The notes: generated by a model not told the origin, from the sequence alone. Positions 35,400 through 45,166 are shown, counted from the first letter of the stretch. The stretch is DNA of 64,000 nt from Chromatiaceae bacterium (GCA_024235315.1 JACKMP010000002.1:248001-312000), one strand, 5' to 3'. Translations and numbers: made by a program.

Positions 35400-35795
35400 T
35401 CAGAGATTGTTGGGATTACCATCTTCGGTATGCAGTATCGTTGTGATGTGCTTGTCGTTCTTGATCAGGTGCCAGGTGTCGTCAGGCTGATGGTAGACGC
35501 TGAAGCACAGCGGCTTGATCCTGCCTTTCCACAGGATGCACAGTCGCTCCTGGTCATCGACGAACCAGACACCATCCTTCCGCTCGCCGTCTTCCCGCAG
35601 CACCTGCACGACCACGCCCTCGTCGCTGAAAAAGTTGGTGCACAGGCTCTGGTCCTTTTCCTTCCGGCACTCGACGGTCTTGTTGTTGACCAGATCGATC
35701 ACCGCATCGCGATCGAGCGACTCGGAGTCGTCGAACGCAAAGACTGTCGGCGACAGCAGTAACATGGCAACTGCACAAAGACCCGCTATACGCAT
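35400..35795 (-). CDS. Secreted hypothetical protein, 131 aa
   Basis: Unrecognised exported protein. A signal peptide (RIAGLCAVAMLLLSPTVFAF) is followed by a soluble domain with cysteines in VECRKEKDQSLCTNF and RLCILWKGRIKPLCFSVY that could form two disulfides in the periplasm. The start at 35795 is favoured because GGGGGA stands just upstream; ATG 35801 is adjacent. It lies upstream of the methionine-rich protein gene on the same strand by 19 bases, so both may be one transcription unit. Confidence 0.72.
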   Translation of the reverse strand: MRIAGLCAVAMLLLSPTVFAFDDSESLDRDAVIDLVNNKTVECRKEKDQSLCTNFFSDEGVVVQVLREDGERKDGVWFVDDQERLCILWKGRIKPLCFSVYHQPDDTWHLIKNDKHITTILHTEDGNPNNL

Positions 35796-35875
35796 ATCCA
35801 TCCCCCATTTGTTGGTTGTCCACCTAGGGTATGCGAAAACCGGCGGCATTGAAAAAGCCGCCGGGTTGCATCGGC

Positions 35876-36751
35876 TCAGAACAGCCCTGCAGCGTAATCG
35901 TCGTAGGCCTGACGGACTTCCGCCTTGGTGTTCATCACGAACGGGCCGCCGCGCGCAACCGGCTCGTTCAATGGTCGCCCGGCAATCAGCAGGCAGCGCG
36001 CCCCAAGGCCGCCACTACGCAACGTCACCAGGGTACCGTGTGAAAGCACCGCCAGGTCATCGCGCTGCAGCGTAACCGCATTGCCATCGGCGTCATCCGC
36101 CAGGACCTGGCCATCGATCGCATAGCAGAAGGCGTTGTGCCCGACGGGCAACCGCTCAGTGAACACTTGCCCGGGCGGCAACTCGACATCAAGGTATAGT
36201 GGCTCGGTGAGCGGTTGCACCACCGGGCCACGCGTCCCGTTCTGAGTGACACCTGCGATCACCTTCACCCGAATTCCGCTGTCACGTGTCTCGACCGGGA
36301 TCGCGCCCACCGCGTGTTCCTGGTAGGCCGGGGCGTCCATCTTGTGTTTAGCCGGCAGGTTTACCCACAGCTGGAAACCCTCGAGCAAGCCTGCTTGCTG
36401 TTGCGGCATCTCCGAGTGCACGATCCCCCGGCCGGCGGTCATCCATTGGATACCGCCGGGCTCGATCACCCCCTCGTGGCCGGCATTGTCCTTGTGCTGC
36501 ATCCGCCCGGCCAGCAGGTAGGTCACTGTCTCGAAACCGCGGTGCGGATGCGGTGGGAAACCGGCGATGTAGTCATCCGGGCGGTCAGAGCGAAACGCAT
36601 CAAGCAACAGGAAGGGGTCGAGCATCGGCATGGCCGGCTGGCCGATCACCCGCGTGAGTTCGACACCGGCGCCGTCGGTCGCGGGCATACCGCGGACCAC
36701 TCGTGAGACGCTGCGAATGTCGGGTCTGTCGTGGCTGGCAGATTGTTGCAT
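35876..36751 (-). CDS. Pirin family protein (quercetinase-like bicupin)
   Basis: A 291 aa bicupin. Metal-binding histidines appear in the N-terminal cupin (HPHRGFETVTYLLAGRMQHKD and GRGIVHSE); the C-terminal cupin lacks them, as usual. Bacterial pirins include quercetin 2,3-dioxygenases and stress-induced proteins. ATG 36751 follows GGAGGA; the frame open to 36832 would overlap azoR. It starts ten bases after the azoR stop, forming an azoR-pirin operon opposite a LysR gene, suggesting a redox or aromatic-compound response. Confidence 0.92.
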   Translation of the reverse strand: MQQSASHDRPDIRSVSRVVRGMPATDGAGVELTRVIGQPAMPMLDPFLLLDAFRSDRPDDYIAGFPPHPHRGFETVTYLLAGRMQHKDNAGHEGVIEPGGIQWMTAGRGIVHSEMPQQQAGLLEGFQLWVNLPAKHKMDAPAYQEHAVGAIPVETRDSGIRVKVIAGVTQNGTRGPVVQPLTEPLYLDVELPPGQVFTERLPVGHNAFCYAIDGQVLADDADGNAVTLQRDDLAVLSHGTLVTLRSGGLGARCLLIAGRPLNEPVARGGPFVMNTKAEVRQAYDDYAAGLF

Positions 36752-36761
36752 GACATCCTCC

Positions 36762-37388
36762 TCAGGCGGCTCGGCCGGCAAGGCCCGGCAGCCATTCATC
36801 CAGTTGAGCAAGTGCGGATTCGCGTGCTGCATCGGCGTCGGCAGCGACCCGCTCGGCGCCGATCAGACGCACATCTTCGATCCCGATGAAGCGCAGCACC
36901 TGGCGCAGGTAGCCACTGGCAAAATCGACCGCGCTGCCGAACGCGACGCCACCGGAGGCCATCACCAGGTATACCGGCCGGTCGCGCAGCAGACCTTCTG
37001 GACCTTTGTCGGTGTAGCGAAAGGTGACCCCGGCGCGGCACACATGGTCGATCCAGGCCTTGAGCGTCGACGGTACCGAGAAATTGTAGACCGGCACCGT
37101 AAGAACCATCGCGTCAGCCTGTTTCAACGCCTCGATTGCGTCGTCCGAAACCGCCAGGCGGGCACGCTGCTGCGAGTCGCGCTGGCCGGCGGGGGTGAAG
37201 CTGGCGCCGATCCAATCGGCATCGATGTGCGGCATGCCCTCGGCGAGGTCGACCTCGACGACGCTGGCCTTCTGTTGCCGCGTGACCAGGCGGCGCACCA
37301 CCTCGTCACCGATTTCACGGGTCACCGAGGCGCCCTGATGTGCACTGCTGTCGATGCGCAGGATGTTGTTCATTACCTGTTCGTTCAT
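36762..37388 (-). CDS. azoR: FMN-dependent NADH:quinone reductase/azoreductase
   Basis: A 208 aa flavodoxin-fold enzyme that reduces quinones (and azo dyes) with NAD(P)H. The N-terminal phosphate-binding strand-loop (ILRIDSSAHQGAS), MVLTVPVYNFSVPSTLKAWIDHVCRAG and the ASGG segment are diagnostic for AzoR. ATG 37388 follows GGAGG at five bases. It is divergent from a LysR regulator gene 125 bases away and co-oriented with the pirin gene. Confidence 0.93.
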   Translation of the reverse strand: MNEQVMNNILRIDSSAHQGASVTREIGDEVVRRLVTRQQKASVVEVDLAEGMPHIDADWIGASFTPAGQRDSQQRARLAVSDDAIEALKQADAMVLTVPVYNFSVPSTLKAWIDHVCRAGVTFRYTDKGPEGLLRDRPVYLVMASGGVAFGSAVDFASGYLRQVLRFIGIEDVRLIGAERVAADADAARESALAQLDEWLPGLAGRAA

Positions 37389-37467
37389 TGCTGCCTCCGG
37401 TTAGTTTCACTGTCGGCGGCCACTGTGGCCCCCGGTTGACTGGAGCATGACCGTTGCCTAGCGCAAG

Positions 37468-37483
37468 ATAAATATGGATTTAT
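37468..37483. promoter_or_regulatory. Perfect palindrome in the azoR-LysR intergenic region
   Basis: ATAAAT, four bases, ATTTAT is an exact 6-4-6 inverted repeat in the 125-base region between the divergent azoR and LysR genes, 30 bases before the LysR ATG. Position and symmetry suggest an operator for the LysR protein, though it is not a strict T-N11-A motif. Confidence 0.5.
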
Positions 37484-37513
37484 TGGCATCTCTGTTCTAC
37501 TTTTTCGAACAAT

Positions 37514-38437
37514 ATGGACAAATTCGCCAATATCGAGGCGTTCGTCAGCGTGGTGGAAAGCGGCAGTTTCAGCCGTGCCGCCGAACGCCTGGGGATTGCA
37601 AAGTCCGTGGTCAGCCGCCGCGTCGGCCTGCTCGAGACACAACTGGGCGTGCAATTGCTGCAGCGCACCACGCGCAAGCAGTCACTGACATCGCCCGGGC
37701 GCCTGTTCTATCCGCGCGCAGCGCGCCTGCTTGCCGAACTCGACGAGGCCGAACAGTCGATCGTCGACGCCGCGGCGGCGCTGCGCGGTGGCGTTAAACT
37801 CGCGGCACCCCTGTCATTCGGCCTGCATCACCTGAGCGCTGCGCTGACGGATTTCCTGGACCAGCACCCAGGCATCGAACTGGACCTGGATCTGAACGAC
37901 CGCGAGGTCAACCTGGTGGAGGAAGGTTTCGACATGGCGGTGCGCATTGGGGCACTGCGTGATTCGACACTGCTCGCACGTCGCCTCGGCACCGTACGAT
38001 TCGTGACCTGTGCCAGCCCCGATTATCTGGCGCGCCACGGCGTGCCGCACCAGCCTGGCGACCTGGCAGGGCATATCGGCCTGCACTATGCGAACGTCCC
38101 GCTGCAGAAGGCATGGCGGTTTTCAGACGGGGGGCGCGAGCCGGTGGTGGCAATCCCGGGAATACGCCTGCGCGCGAACAATGGCGACCTGCTTGCCACT
38201 GCGGCACTGGCCGGCCTCGGCATCGTCAACACGCCGACGTTCATCGTCAGCGAGAAGATCGCAAGCGGCGAACTGGTGCCCCTGCTCGACGAATACCGCC
38301 GTGAGCCCGTCGGAATCCATGCTGTCTACCCACCGGGGCGACTGCTTCCGCGGCGGGTGCTCGCACTGGCGGATTTTCTTGCCAGCCGTTTCGGCGACCT
38401 GCCGGACTGGGACCGCGCGATCGGCATCACCGGCTGA
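37514..38437 (+). CDS. LysR family transcriptional regulator
   Basis: A 307 aa regulator with an N-terminal winged helix-turn-helix (MDKFANIEAFVSVVESGSFS across about 1-60, with RAAERLGIAKSVVSRRVGLLE split over the recognition helix) and a substrate-binding-like effector domain (about 90-295). It belongs to the group often next to azoR or pirin-type oxidoreductase genes. Divergence from azoR suggests it controls that operon and itself in response to quinones or electrophiles; this is inferred from context. Confidence 0.9.
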   Translation: MDKFANIEAFVSVVESGSFSRAAERLGIAKSVVSRRVGLLETQLGVQLLQRTTRKQSLTSPGRLFYPRAARLLAELDEAEQSIVDAAAALRGGVKLAAPLSFGLHHLSAALTDFLDQHPGIELDLDLNDREVNLVEEGFDMAVRIGALRDSTLLARRLGTVRFVTCASPDYLARHGVPHQPGDLAGHIGLHYANVPLQKAWRFSDGGREPVVAIPGIRLRANNGDLLATAALAGLGIVNTPTFIVSEKIASGELVPLLDEYRREPVGIHAVYPPGRLLPRRVLALADFLASRFGDLPDWDRAIGITG

Positions 38438-38472
38438 GCGGCGGCACCAATCCAGCACGTACGGGTCGCCGT

Positions 38473-40527
38473 TCAGGCGCTTCCCGGTCGCGGCAACACC
38501 ACGTGGAACGTGCTGCCCTCGCCGGGCGTGCTTTCGGCGTGGATCTGCCCGCCGAGTCCCTCGACGATCTTGCGACAGAACGACAGACCCAGGCCCATGC
38601 CCGGGTAGTCCTCGCGCGGATGCAGCCGGCAGAATGCCTCGAACACCGATTCGAGCTTGTCCGCAGGGATCCCAAGGCCATTGTCTGAAACCAGCACATC
38701 GATCCGATCGTCGCCAGACGCACCCGATGCAGCATCGGACGGTGCAAGTGCCACCCGTATCAGCGGCCGGCGTTGCGGGTCACGAAACTTCAACGCATTA
38801 TCGAGAAGGTTCCAGAATACCTGGCGCAACTGCTTGGTATTGCCCATCACCACTCCAAGGCCCGCATCCACACTCACCTCGGCGCCAGAATTTGCGATCA
38901 GGGTGGCGAGCCCCTTTCTGACGTCGACCAGGATGCCGTCGAGATCGACTGTCTGGGCGGCCGGCTGACCCTCGGTGCGGGTGTAGTCCGCGATACCCTT
39001 GGCCAGCTCGCTCAGATCACGCGCCTCGGCGGTCAGTGTCTTCAACTGCGCCTTCTCGTGCCCGCTCAGCGCGTTCATGCGCTCCGACGCCAGCAACTCG
39101 CCCAACGAAGCGATGCGCTGCAATGGCATCTGCAGATCCTTCGCGGCAATCTGGCCGATCTCATCCAGCTCCTGACGCGTGCGCTTGATCGCCATCGCCT
39201 GCGCGACAATCTGCCGCTGCGCATCGTTGTACGCCGTCATATCGTGCAGGATGCCGACAAAGATCCGTTGCTCGCCCTCGATGGACTCCCCAAGGGTCAA
39301 CAACGCCGGAAACACGCTGCCATCCTTGCGCCTCGCCGTCACCTCGCGGCCCTTGCCGAGGATCTTGCTTTCGCCGGTGTCGAGGTAGTGCTTAAGATAA
39401 CCGTCGTGCGCTGCGCGGTACGGTTCGGGCATCAGTACCCGCACGTTGCTGCCGAGCAATTCACTCGACGTGTAACCGAACAGCCTTGTCACCGCATTGT
39501 TGACATGCAGCACCGTCCCTTTCTCGTCGATGGTCACCATGCCATCGACCATCGATTGCAGAATCGCGCGCTGCCGGCTGACGCTCGATTGCAGGCTGCG
39601 CATGAACAGCGAACTGTTGTGCCGTTCGGCACGACGTATCACAAACAGCAATGCGGCACTGATCAGCAACAGCGCCATTACCAGTGCCGCCACGTTGAGG
39701 TAGACGGCGTTCACCGCTGCCGACAGCGCCGCCGCATCCGGCAGCACCAACAGCTTCCAATGCGTGCCGGACAGATCTGCCATGAAGTGCCCCGGCACCA
39801 GGGCGTCCGAGGTGAGACGAAAATGTTCCTTGAGCACATCCCGAGCGCCGGCAGCGGTCACCTCGATCAGTCCGGGGTCGTCGCGGTTGACCAGCAGGAT
39901 ATGCATGCCCGAGACCTCCTCGGCAGCCGCAATCAGTTCGGCGATACGGTTCGGCGACATACTGACGAAAAACATCCCGGCCTCGCCACTGGGAAGCGTC
40001 CAGCGGGCGACGAGATCGAAGTGATAGGCACCGGGAACCGGGTGGATAGGCGGAATCTCATACCCGGCCCTGCCAAAATCGATCGACTGCGCGAAGGTGG
40101 CCATCGCAGACCGGCACACAGGCCCCACCAGGCCGTCGAAATCCTCGAACACCGGCTCGCCATCGGCATCGGTCACCGTGAAAGCGAAGGCACCCCGGAA
40201 CAGGCGCTTCACGCTGGCCTGCAGGGAGTCGATGGCCGCCCAATCCTCGGCCGCACCGACGATCCGGCGGATCTCGTCGTCTTTTTCCTCCACAAACGCC
40301 CGCAGGCGCTCGTGCTCACGATTGATGAACCCGGTGATCTCGTGGGCCGTCGCCAGCCCACTGGTACGGGCATTGGCCGCGGCCGACTGCTTCAGCGTCT
40401 CTGCGACCTGATGGCCGTAATACACAACGGCGATGCAGGCGGCGACGATCAGCAGCAGCGGCACCCAGAGATTCGAACTCAGCAGAGGGCGGCTTTTTTC
40501 CTGCAAAGCCCCGTCCGCCGAACTCAT
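38473..40527 (-). CDS. Membrane PAS sensor with histidine-kinase-like core lacking the phosphoacceptor His
   Basis: A 684 aa inner-membrane sensor. Two membrane helices (about 22-45 and 270-295) flank a large periplasmic region (Cache-like), followed by a PAS domain (about 325-450), a helical dimerisation segment and a HATPase domain with intact N box (FWNLLDNALKF) and G boxes (VSDNGLGIP, GMGLGLSFCRKIVEGLGG). Where phytochrome-type kinases have IAAHDLQEPL this protein has IAAKDLQMPL, so the phosphorylated histidine is K463. It may be a pseudokinase-like ATP sensor or act through a partner. ATG 40548 is an alternative start. No response regulator is adjacent. Confidence 0.85.
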   Translation of the reverse strand: MSSADGALQEKSRPLLSSNLWVPLLLIVAACIAVVYYGHQVAETLKQSAAANARTSGLATAHEITGFINREHERLRAFVEEKDDEIRRIVGAAEDWAAIDSLQASVKRLFRGAFAFTVTDADGEPVFEDFDGLVGPVCRSAMATFAQSIDFGRAGYEIPPIHPVPGAYHFDLVARWTLPSGEAGMFFVSMSPNRIAELIAAAEEVSGMHILLVNRDDPGLIEVTAAGARDVLKEHFRLTSDALVPGHFMADLSGTHWKLLVLPDAAALSAAVNAVYLNVAALVMALLLISAALLFVIRRAERHNSSLFMRSLQSSVSRQRAILQSMVDGMVTIDEKGTVLHVNNAVTRLFGYTSSELLGSNVRVLMPEPYRAAHDGYLKHYLDTGESKILGKGREVTARRKDGSVFPALLTLGESIEGEQRIFVGILHDMTAYNDAQRQIVAQAMAIKRTRQELDEIGQIAAKDLQMPLQRIASLGELLASERMNALSGHEKAQLKTLTAEARDLSELAKGIADYTRTEGQPAAQTVDLDGILVDVRKGLATLIANSGAEVSVDAGLGVVMGNTKQLRQVFWNLLDNALKFRDPQRRPLIRVALAPSDAASGASGDDRIDVLVSDNGLGIPADKLESVFEAFCRLHPREDYPGMGLGLSFCRKIVEGLGGQIHAESTPGEGSTFHVVLPRPGSA

Positions 40528-40929
40528 CGACCGGCCCCGCCTGCACATTCACCCCGCGCATCTCTACCCCGCGCCGCGCTCAGGCGATCCCCCGACTGCT
40601 GCGTATTGCCAAAACCGATCGATATCACTGCCAAGAAAGCTCCCCCCCCGACCCGTCGCCGCCCGGCGCCAGACGCGCATACCCGGAGCCCCGTTGCCAC
40701 GAACCGTGGCTTCGGCGCGTTCTGATGCCGCGTCTTGGACCATTGCTGGCCGCCAATCCGGAAAATCTCAAAGACCGGGGCAATCTGCCGTCGCTTCGGC
40801 GCTGGCTTTGTCGTTATATGCGCCCGTGTTACACGCCCCGTCAGGCGAGTTTACCCAAGTGCCCGACGTTTGAACAAAGAAACGGTGCCGCCGGGATGCC
40901 GATTCCAGTCGGGACACTGCAGCGGCCAT
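40528..40929. other. 402-base gap without a supported gene
   Basis: No ORF with plausible coding features or RNA gene was found here. It contains a run of eight C (40642-40649) and several GC-rich imperfect hairpins, but no convincing promoter or terminator. The promoter of the minus-strand sensor gene must lie in it. Confidence 0.5.
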
Positions 40930-41622
40930 TCAGGCGACGGTGCCGAACAGCGAGCCTACCGCCGCCGTCGCTGCCATCGCCAGCGCCCCCCAGAGGGTTA
41001 CCCGCGAGACACCGACCCACACCCTGGCACCGCCGGCCCGTGCCGCCAGGCCGCCGAGCAACGCCAGTGACGGCAGCGAACCGGTGGCGACCACGGACGC
41101 CAGCATGTCACGCGGGCTCAACACAGCCAGCAGCAGCGGCAGCGCGGCACCCAGGGCGAAGGTCGATGCCGATGCCAGGGCCGCCTGGATTGGACGTGCG
41201 CTATGGGTGGTCGTCAGTCCCAGCTCATCGCGCGCATGTGCCGCGAGGGCATCGTGAGCCATCAACTGATCGGCGACCCGCTGCGCCAGTACCGCGTCCA
41301 GTCCCCGCCCGATGTAGATGTCCGCCAGCTCCCGACGTTCGAATTCATAGTTCTCCGCCAGCTCTCGGCGTTCGCGGTGCAGGTCTGCATCTTCGGTATC
41401 CGCCTGCGAGCTGACCGACACATATTCGCCCGCTGCCATCGACATCGCCCCGGCCACCAGGCCCGCGACACCGGCCAGCAGGATGTCGGAATGCAGTGCA
41501 CTCGCCGACGCGACACCGACCAGCAGGCTGGCTGTCGACACTATGCCGTCATTCGCTCCGAGCACGGCGGCGCGCAGCCAGCCGATGCGTTCCGCATAGT
41601 GTTTTTCCTTATGTCGACCCAT
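40930..41622 (-). CDS. VIT1/CCC1 family Fe2+/Mn2+ transporter
   Basis: A 230 aa membrane protein of the vacuolar iron transporter family with five membrane helices. The signature LGANDGIVSTASLLVGVA in helix 1 and the cytosolic acidic metal-binding region (ELAENYEFERRELADIY) are clear. Bacterial members export or sequester iron or manganese. ATG 41622 follows GGGGGAGG. A second, different VIT-like gene lies 3.5 kb upstream on the same strand, with an EamA transporter and P-type ATPase between them. Confidence 0.92.
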   Translation of the reverse strand: MGRHKEKHYAERIGWLRAAVLGANDGIVSTASLLVGVASASALHSDILLAGVAGLVAGAMSMAAGEYVSVSSQADTEDADLHRERRELAENYEFERRELADIYIGRGLDAVLAQRVADQLMAHDALAAHARDELGLTTTHSARPIQAALASASTFALGAALPLLLAVLSPRDMLASVVATGSLPSLALLGGLAARAGGARVWVGVSRVTLWGALAMAATAAVGSLFGTVA

Positions 41623-41667
41623 GCCTCCCCCCTGTTTCCGCGATCATGCCGGTCCGTGAAACCATCG

Positions 41668-42540
41668 TCACTTCGCCGCACCGGCGGGCCGACGACTCAC
41701 AATGACCAAAGCGATCCCGCCAAGGATCGCCAGTGAGGCCAGCACCAGTCGAACACCCGGCGCCTCGCCGAGAAGCACGACGCCGCCAAGTGCCGCGATC
41801 ACCGGCACGCTGAGCTGCACGGTCGCCGCGCTGACCGGACGCAGACCCGGCAACGCCCGGTACCAGAGGGCATAGCCGACACCTGAGGCCAGCGCGCCCG
41901 AGACCACCGCATACCAGGCGCCCTCAACATCCACTGACAACACCGGACCTGCGAGCAGACTCAACGCCAGCGCCATCGGCACCGCCCTGACAAAGTTGCC
42001 GGCGGTCACAGCGGTCGCGTCACCCCCACCCCGGCCACGCAGGGAATACACGCCCCAGGCAACCCCGGCACCCAGCATCAACAACGCGCCGGACAACGGT
42101 GGTGCCGACAGACCTGGCGACAACAGACCAACCAGGCCGAGCAGTGCCATCACCAGCCCCACCCATTGGCGCGGGGACATATGTTCACCGGACCACAGAC
42201 CGTATCCGATCATTGTCGCCTGCACCGCACCGAACAGCAGCAACGCGCCGGCCGCGGCAGGCAGACTGATATAGGCGAAGGAAAACGCGGCCGCATAGGC
42301 GAACAATGCGAGCGCCGAGGTCCAGCTGCCGGCGGTGACACGCCCGCCGCCGCGCAGATACACGATCAACCACAACGTCACTGCCCCCGACAACAGTCTC
42401 AACGACGTGAAGCTCGCGGCGTCGATTGCCGTTTCCTTCAATGCGAACCGACACAACAGCGAATTACCGGCAAACGCAAGCATCGCCAGTACCGTGAGCA
42501 TGAGTGTCGCGCCGTGTGATGTGACCTGTTTCACGGCCAA
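41668..42540 (-). CDS. EamA/DMT family transporter
   Basis: A 290 aa inner-membrane protein with ten hydrophobic segments forming two EamA repeats (FAGNSLLCRFALKE in the first, YALWYRALPGLRPVSAATVQL in the second). The family exports or takes up metabolites such as amino acids; the substrate is unknown. The start is TTG at 42540, directly after the stop of the P-type ATPase gene with AGGG upstream; GTG 42534 is possible. The tight junction implies co-transcription with the ATPase. Confidence 0.88.
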   Translation of the reverse strand: MAVKQVTSHGATLMLTVLAMLAFAGNSLLCRFALKETAIDAASFTSLRLLSGAVTLWLIVYLRGGGRVTAGSWTSALALFAYAAAFSFAYISLPAAAGALLLFGAVQATMIGYGLWSGEHMSPRQWVGLVMALLGLVGLLSPGLSAPPLSGALLMLGAGVAWGVYSLRGRGGGDATAVTAGNFVRAVPMALALSLLAGPVLSVDVEGAWYAVVSGALASGVGYALWYRALPGLRPVSAATVQLSVPVIAALGGVVLLGEAPGVRLVLASLAILGGIALVIVSRRPAGAAK

Positions 42541-45165
42541 TTAAGCGCCCTGGTAGATGTAGCGACGGCGCACCAGCCATTTCTCGGCCTCGACCGCGAA
42601 CAGCACGCCAGACGACAGCACGATGCAGGCGGCGAGATCCGCCAACGGCAGCGGCTGCGTGTGCAGGATGATATTGAGTGCCGGCACATAGATCACCGCC
42701 AGCTGCAGCAGCACGGTCAACAGCACCGCGCCCAGCATCGGACGATTGCTCGTCAACCCGATTGCAATCAGCGATGCAGAATCGGCGCGCACGGCCAGCG
42801 CGTGGAACAGCTGGGAAAAGGTCAGTACACAGAACACCACCGTCTGCCAGTAAACGAGACCCTGCGCAATCGCCCAGGCCTGGGCTGCGATCGACAGCCC
42901 GCCGATGAGCAACCCCACCCAGAGGATGTGCTGCCACATGCCGTGCGCGAAAACACTTTCATCCGGCGGGCGAGGCGGGCGTCGCATGCTGCCTGGCTCT
43001 GCCGGCTCCGCTGTGAACGCCAGGCCGGGCAGGCCGTCGGTCACGAGGTTGATCCACAGGATGTGGATCGGCAGCAGTGGTATCGGCAGGCCGAGAAATG
43101 GCGCGAGAAACAATGTCCAGATCTCGCCCGAGTTCGAGCTCATCGTGTACTTCACGAACTTGCGGATATTGTCGAAGATGCGCCGTCCGGTGCGCACGGC
43201 CTGGACGATGGTCGCGAAATTGTCGTCCAGCAGCACCATGTCCGCCGCTTCGCGCGCCACGTCCGTGCCCTTGCCGCCCATAGCGATGCCGATGCCGGCG
43301 CGCTTGAGCGCGGGCGCATCATTGACACCGTCACCAGTCATCGCGACGAATTCGCCGTTGCGCTGCAGTGCCTTGATGATGCGCAGCTTCTGCTGTGGAC
43401 TGACTCGCGCATACACCCGTATCGACCCGACCCTTTGCGCAAAGGCGTCTTCGGACAACTGCTCCAGCCCGGCGCCGGTAAGCACCGCCTGACGGTCATC
43501 GCAGATCGCGAGGCGCCGCGCGATCGCCGCCGCTGTGCCGGGATGGTCGCCGGTAATCATCACCGGCGTGATCCCCGCGGCAACACAGTCGGCCACTGCC
43601 TTAGGCACCTCGGGGCGCGGAGGATCGATCAGCGCGACCAGCGCGAGAAAAGTCAGTTCGCGTTCCAGGGTCGCTGGCGACAGTGGCTCCGGGACTGACG
43701 CCAGTTCGCGCTTCGCAACAGCCAACACGCGGTAGCCTTCACCGCTCAGCTGCTCTACCGCATCGTTCAATGCCTGCGCATCAAGGGGAGCTGGCCCGCC
43801 CTCGCCCATCGCCTGACTGCACTGGCCGATGACCGCCTCCGGCGCCCCCTTCACATAGGCGAGCACGGTATCGCCGCGCCGGTGCAGCGTCGTCATCCTC
43901 TTTCGTTCGCTGTCAAACGCCAGTGCACCCAGACGTGGCAGGGTCTGCTGCAACACCGCCTTGTCGTAACCGGCGGCCCGCGCCGCCTCGAACAGGGCCA
44001 GCTCGGTCGGCTCCCCGGCCGGCCGGCCATTGTCGGTAACCACGTCATTGCTGAGCGCCATCGCCCGGGCGGCCTCCGCCAAAGCGACGCCGCCGCCATC
44101 CGGTGGCAGCCTGTCATGACGCCGACCCTCGGCAAAGCAGCACTCGACCGACATCTTGTTAAGCGTCAGCGTGCCGGTCTTGTCGGTGCAGATGTAGGTC
44201 ACCGAGCCCAGCGTCTCGACTGCGGGAAGGTTGCGCACCAGTGCCTTGTGTCGGATCAGCCGGCGCGCACCGAGGGCAAGTGAGATGGTCACTACAGCAG
44301 GCAGGGCCTCCGGGATCGCCGCGACGGCCAGGCTGACCGCGGTCAGGAACATCAGCATCGGCGGCTGTCCCTGCAGCAATCCGGCGGTGAACACGATGCC
44401 GCAGATCGCGAGCACCGCGAGGCCGAGGTAGCGGCCGAACCTTGCCAGGCGCCGCTGCAGCGGGGTCCTGACCCTCGTTTCGCCGCGCAGCATGGCCGCG
44501 ACGTGTCCGATCTCGGTCGCTGCACCGGTCGCGACCACCACACCGCAACCACGACCGTGCGTGATCGCACTGCCCTTGAAGGCCATGTTGACGCGGTCTC
44601 CCAGGGCGATCTCTTCCTCGCGCAGAGCCGCCGTCTGCTTTGCAACCGGTTGAGACTCACCGGTCAGTGCCGACTCGTTCGCCTGCAGTTCCTCACTTTC
44701 AGTCAGGCGCAGATCGGCCGGGACAGTATTTCCCGCCTCCAGCAGCACCACATCGCCCGGCACCAGTTGCGCCGCCGGTACCGTGAACACCCCTTCATCG
44801 CGGCGGACGCGCGCATCGGGCGCTGCCAACGCGCGCAGCGTCATCACCGCGCGCTCGGCGCGATACTCCTGGACCGCACCGATCAGTGCATTCAGCAGCA
44901 CGATCACCAGTATCGCGACACTGTCCTGCGGGTCGCCCACCAGCCCGGAAACCAGGGCCGCCGCCAGCAGGATCAGAATCATGAAGTCGCTGAACTGGCT
45001 GAAAAGCATACTCAGCGGCGTGCGTCCGGGCGCACACGGAATCTCGTTGGGCCCGGCGTCCCCGAGACGACGCGTCGCCTCTGCCGATGACAAGCCACCG
45101 CGATCAGAACCCAGGCGCGCCAGCACCTCGTCGACGTCGAAACGAAACCAATCACGGCCCGACAT
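42541..45165 (-). CDS. P2-type cation-transporting ATPase (Ca2+-ATPase-like)
   Basis: An 874 aa P-type ATPase. It has the N-terminal cation-ATPase domain, actuator TGES (168-171), transmembrane motif PEALP (285-289), phosphorylation motif DKTGTLT with D328, the MTGDGVNDAPALKRAGIGIA hinge and four C-terminal helices. PEALP with an N-terminal P2 domain points to Ca2+ or another hard cation (possibly Mn2+) rather than Cu or Zn. It begins one base after the VIT-like gene stop and ends next to the EamA gene, within a DUF211-VIT-ATPase operon. Confidence 0.92.
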   Translation of the reverse strand: MSGRDWFRFDVDEVLARLGSDRGGLSSAEATRRLGDAGPNEIPCAPGRTPLSMLFSQFSDFMILILLAAALVSGLVGDPQDSVAILVIVLLNALIGAVQEYRAERAVMTLRALAAPDARVRRDEGVFTVPAAQLVPGDVVLLEAGNTVPADLRLTESEELQANESALTGESQPVAKQTAALREEEIALGDRVNMAFKGSAITHGRGCGVVVATGAATEIGHVAAMLRGETRVRTPLQRRLARFGRYLGLAVLAICGIVFTAGLLQGQPPMLMFLTAVSLAVAAIPEALPAVVTISLALGARRLIRHKALVRNLPAVETLGSVTYICTDKTGTLTLNKMSVECCFAEGRRHDRLPPDGGGVALAEAARAMALSNDVVTDNGRPAGEPTELALFEAARAAGYDKAVLQQTLPRLGALAFDSERKRMTTLHRRGDTVLAYVKGAPEAVIGQCSQAMGEGGPAPLDAQALNDAVEQLSGEGYRVLAVAKRELASVPEPLSPATLERELTFLALVALIDPPRPEVPKAVADCVAAGITPVMITGDHPGTAAAIARRLAICDDRQAVLTGAGLEQLSEDAFAQRVGSIRVYARVSPQQKLRIIKALQRNGEFVAMTGDGVNDAPALKRAGIGIAMGGKGTDVAREAADMVLLDDNFATIVQAVRTGRRIFDNIRKFVKYTMSSNSGEIWTLFLAPFLGLPIPLLPIHILWINLVTDGLPGLAFTAEPAEPGSMRRPPRPPDESVFAHGMWQHILWVGLLIGGLSIAAQAWAIAQGLVYWQTVVFCVLTFSQLFHALAVRADSASLIAIGLTSNRPMLGAVLLTVLLQLAVIYVPALNIILHTQPLPLADLAACIVLSSGVLFAVEAEKWLVRRRYIYQGA

Positions 45166-45166
45166 A

